Source: Paracoccaceae bacterium
GTDB taxonomy: Bacteria; Pseudomonadota; Alphaproteobacteria; Rhodobacterales; Rhodobacteraceae
Reading direction: 5' to 3'
NCBI GenBank assembly: GCA_026982255.1
Contig: JALSHL010000008.1
Span: 1-7,069, forward strand
DNA: 7,069 nucleotides
Shown here: piece after piece, positions 5,799 through 7,069 of the stretch
Numbering within the stretch: the first letter of the stretch is position 1
How the letters are laid out: every line of letters starts with the position of its first letter
Program-made: the position numbers and the translations under genes
The notes under the pieces: generated by a model
The model's input: only the letters and a program-made list of their open reading frames with translations
Database searches by the model: none
What the model was told of the DNA's origin: nothing

Positions 5799-5828
5799 AT
5801 TACAAGTCACCATTCCGTCGCGGTGCAA
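5799..5828 (-). promoter_or_regulatory. Candidate senC-regA promoter
   Basis: On the minus strand TTGCAC (5823-5828) and TGTAAT (5799-5804, 5 of 6 to the -10 consensus) are 18 nt apart, about 50 nt upstream of the senC start codon. The -35 match is weak (TTG only), which would suit an activator-dependent or weak promoter. Prediction by eye only. Confidence 0.35.
5811..5821. promoter_or_regulatory. RegA/RegR-like half box in the senC-regB spacer
   Basis: CATTCCGTCGC matches every specified base of the right part (CRTTNNGNCGC) of the RegR/RegA consensus as I remember it; the left part (GNGR) is not matched. It lies inside the spacer of the proposed senC promoter, where binding would be expected to affect expression of the regulator itself. 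RegA autoregulation has been reported in Rhodobacter. Confidence 0.3.
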
Positions 5829-5829
5829 T

Positions 5830-5844
5830 TTGCTATTGGAGCAA
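5830..5844. repeat. Short inverted repeat near the regB start
   Basis: TTGCT-attgg-AGCAA, 5-bp arms and 5-nt centre, 26 nt upstream of the regB ATG. It may be an operator or may be chance at this length. Confidence 0.2.
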
Positions 5845-5870
5845 TCCGGACAGGCTGCTACCTTCGCGGC

Positions 5871-7069
5871 ATGAGCACCCTGGACAACCGCCTGTTCACC
5901 AGCGCCACCCGCAGCGACTGGTTGCGCTTGCGCACCCTGATCATGTTGCGCTGGCTGGCTATTGGCGGCCAGACCCTTGCGATTCTGGCAGCAACGCGGC
6001 TGCTGCATATCGATTTGCGCCTTGATCTGTGCGCTACGGCAATCGGAGTATCGGTCGCCTTCAACATTGTCGCGACCGTGATTTTTCCGCAAAACAACCG
6101 CCTGTCGGAAAGGGCCGCGGTTCTGACACTGGTTTTCGATCTGGGACAACTGGCATTTCTGCTGTTCCTGACCGGCGGTCTGGGCAATCCGTTTTCGATT
6201 CTGATGCTTGCCCCTGTAATTATTGCCGCAACCAACCTGTCCACACGCGGCAGCGTTATTCTGGGCGTTGCATTTATCCTGTTCGTCACCTTGCTGCTTT
6301 TGTATGCGGAGCCGCTGAAAACCCTCGAAGGAGAGTTCATTCGCCCGCCGGAACTGCTGCTTTACGGAATGTGGGCCGCTCTGATTACGGCAGCCGTGTT
6401 TGTCGGAATATACGCGCGCCGGGTGACCTTCGAAACCTACTCCATGACCGATGCGCTGAATGCCACGCAACTGGCGCTGGGGCGCGAACAGCAACTTACC
6501 GCGCTCGGCGGGGTGGTCGCAGCGGCAGCACACGAACTCGGCACCCCGCTGGCAACAATCAAACTGGTAGCGGCGGAACTCGCCGAAGAACTGGAGGACC
6601 AGGGAGAACTGGCCGGAGATGCCCGGCTTATCGCCTCGCAGGCGGACCGGTGCCGCGACATCCTGAGAGACATGGGACGAAGCGGCAAGGACGACATGCA
6701 TGTCCAGAATGCACCGCTTTCCGCCGTAGTCGAAGAAGCAGCCGAACCGCACCGGAATCGCGGCAAACGGATCATCATGCGCATTTCCGGCGGTCCGCCA
6801 GATGAAAGCCCGCCGGACCAGCCCGAAATCCCGCGTCAGGCGGAAATCATCCACGGGCTGCGCAATCTGGTCCAGAATGCCGTTGATTTCGCCACACAAC
6901 ATGTATGGATCGATATCGACTGGGACGACAAATATATCCGCATCCACATCGGAGATGACGGTGTCGGATATCCGCCGGATCTGATCGGCCGGATCGGCGA
7001 CCCTTTTGTTCGCAAACGTGGCGCCCCGACACGCACACCCTCCGGCCGTGAAGGATACGAGGGCATGGG
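5871..7069 (+). CDS. regB: Redox sensor histidine kinase RegB/PrrB (3' end beyond window)
   Basis: At least 399 residues are visible; the frame is open to the window end. About six membrane segments occupy residues 24-182. The quinone-sensing redox box GGLGNPF is at 102-108. The H-box AAAAHELGTPLATIKL has phosphoacceptor H221. The redox-active cysteine of the family is C261 (ADRCRDIL), with the same four-residue offset from R. capsulatus C265 as the histidine (H225). The N-box HGLRNLVQNAVDFA is at 328-341 and the G1 box DDGVGYPP at 362-369. The text stops at EGM, just before the expected G2 box GLGLFIAK. It autophosphorylates under reducing conditions and passes phosphate to RegA. The ATG has no good Shine-Dalgarno (GGACAGG is 16 nt away), so translation may be weak; no better in-frame start is seen. 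Divergent from senC-regA across 124 bp. Confidence 0.96.
   Translation, partial: MSTLDNRLFTSATRSDWLRLRTLIMLRWLAIGGQTLAILAATRLLHIDLRLDLCATAIGVSVAFNIVATVIFPQNNRLSERAAVLTLVFDLGQLAFLLFLTGGLGNPFSILMLAPVIIAATNLSTRGSVILGVAFILFVTLLLLYAEPLKTLEGEFIRPPELLLYGMWAALITAAVFVGIYARRVTFETYSMTDALNATQLALGREQQLTALGGVVAAAAHELGTPLATIKLVAAELAEELEDQGELAGDARLIASQADRCRDILRDMGRSGKDDMHVQNAPLSAVVEEAAEPHRNRGKRIIMRISGGPPDESPPDQPEIPRQAEIIHGLRNLVQNAVDFATQHVWIDIDWDDKYIRIHIGDDGVGYPPDLIGRIGDPFVRKRGAPTRTPSGREGYEGM

Noticed and set aside
5667..6947. A 426-codon open frame antisense to regB and the start of senC
   Set aside because: It lies opposite strongly recognisable RegB, its product is rich in Gln, Cys and Arg without any domain, and long antisense frames are common opposite GC-rich genes.
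1..7069. tRNA, rRNA, CRISPR array, insertion sequence or integron
   Set aside because: No cloverleaf, regular spaced repeats, transposase-like frame or terminal inverted repeats were seen on reading both strands; all gaps between genes are under 160 bp.

Overview
The window looks like the chromosome of an alphaproteobacterium of the Rhodobacter/Roseobacter group (Rhodobacterales). The cytochrome b, Rieske, RegA and RegB proteins align by eye, with key residues at the same or nearly the same numbers, with my memory of the Rhodobacter capsulatus/sphaeroides proteins. DNA is moderately GC-rich, coding density is high, and no mobile element, tRNA, rRNA or CRISPR is visible. The genus cannot be fixed from this sequence alone.

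Left part (1 to about 2055): the first two genes of a cytochrome bc1 operon on the minus strand, petA (Rieske Fe-S protein, TTG start) followed 11 nt later by petB (cytochrome b). petC (cytochrome c1) is expected just beyond base 1. A 158-bp divergent spacer separates petA from plus-strand trmL. It holds a 15-bp palindrome and a RegA-like box.

Middle part (2055 to 4438): trmL (tRNA wobble 2'-O-methyltransferase) runs rightward and overlaps tail-to-tail by 16 bp with minus-strand manC (GDP-mannose pyrophosphorylase / mannose-6-phosphate isomerase). Upstream of manC are two mutually exclusive stem-loops, then a small gene for a secretion-signal/membrane protein ending in a mini peptidase-S74 (endosialidase-type intramolecular chaperone) domain.

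Right part (4514 to 7069): the global redox two-component locus. Minus-strand senC-regA is divergent from plus-strand regB, which is cut by the window end. RegB is a quinone/thiol-sensing membrane kinase, RegA its Fis-type response regulator, and SenC/PrrC a copper-binding SCO-family protein linked to cytochrome oxidase assembly. An 11-bp inverted repeat covers the senC stop codon, and the senC-regB spacer has a RegA-like half box.

Functionally, a redox regulator and one of its classical targets (the bc1 complex) lie within about 3 kb of each other. The intervening genes make GDP-mannose for surface polysaccharide, a membrane S74-domain protein of unknown role, and a tRNA modification enzyme. 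Most of the window is well-understood biology. The S74 mini-protein and several regulatory inverted repeats are the parts that are not obviously explained.
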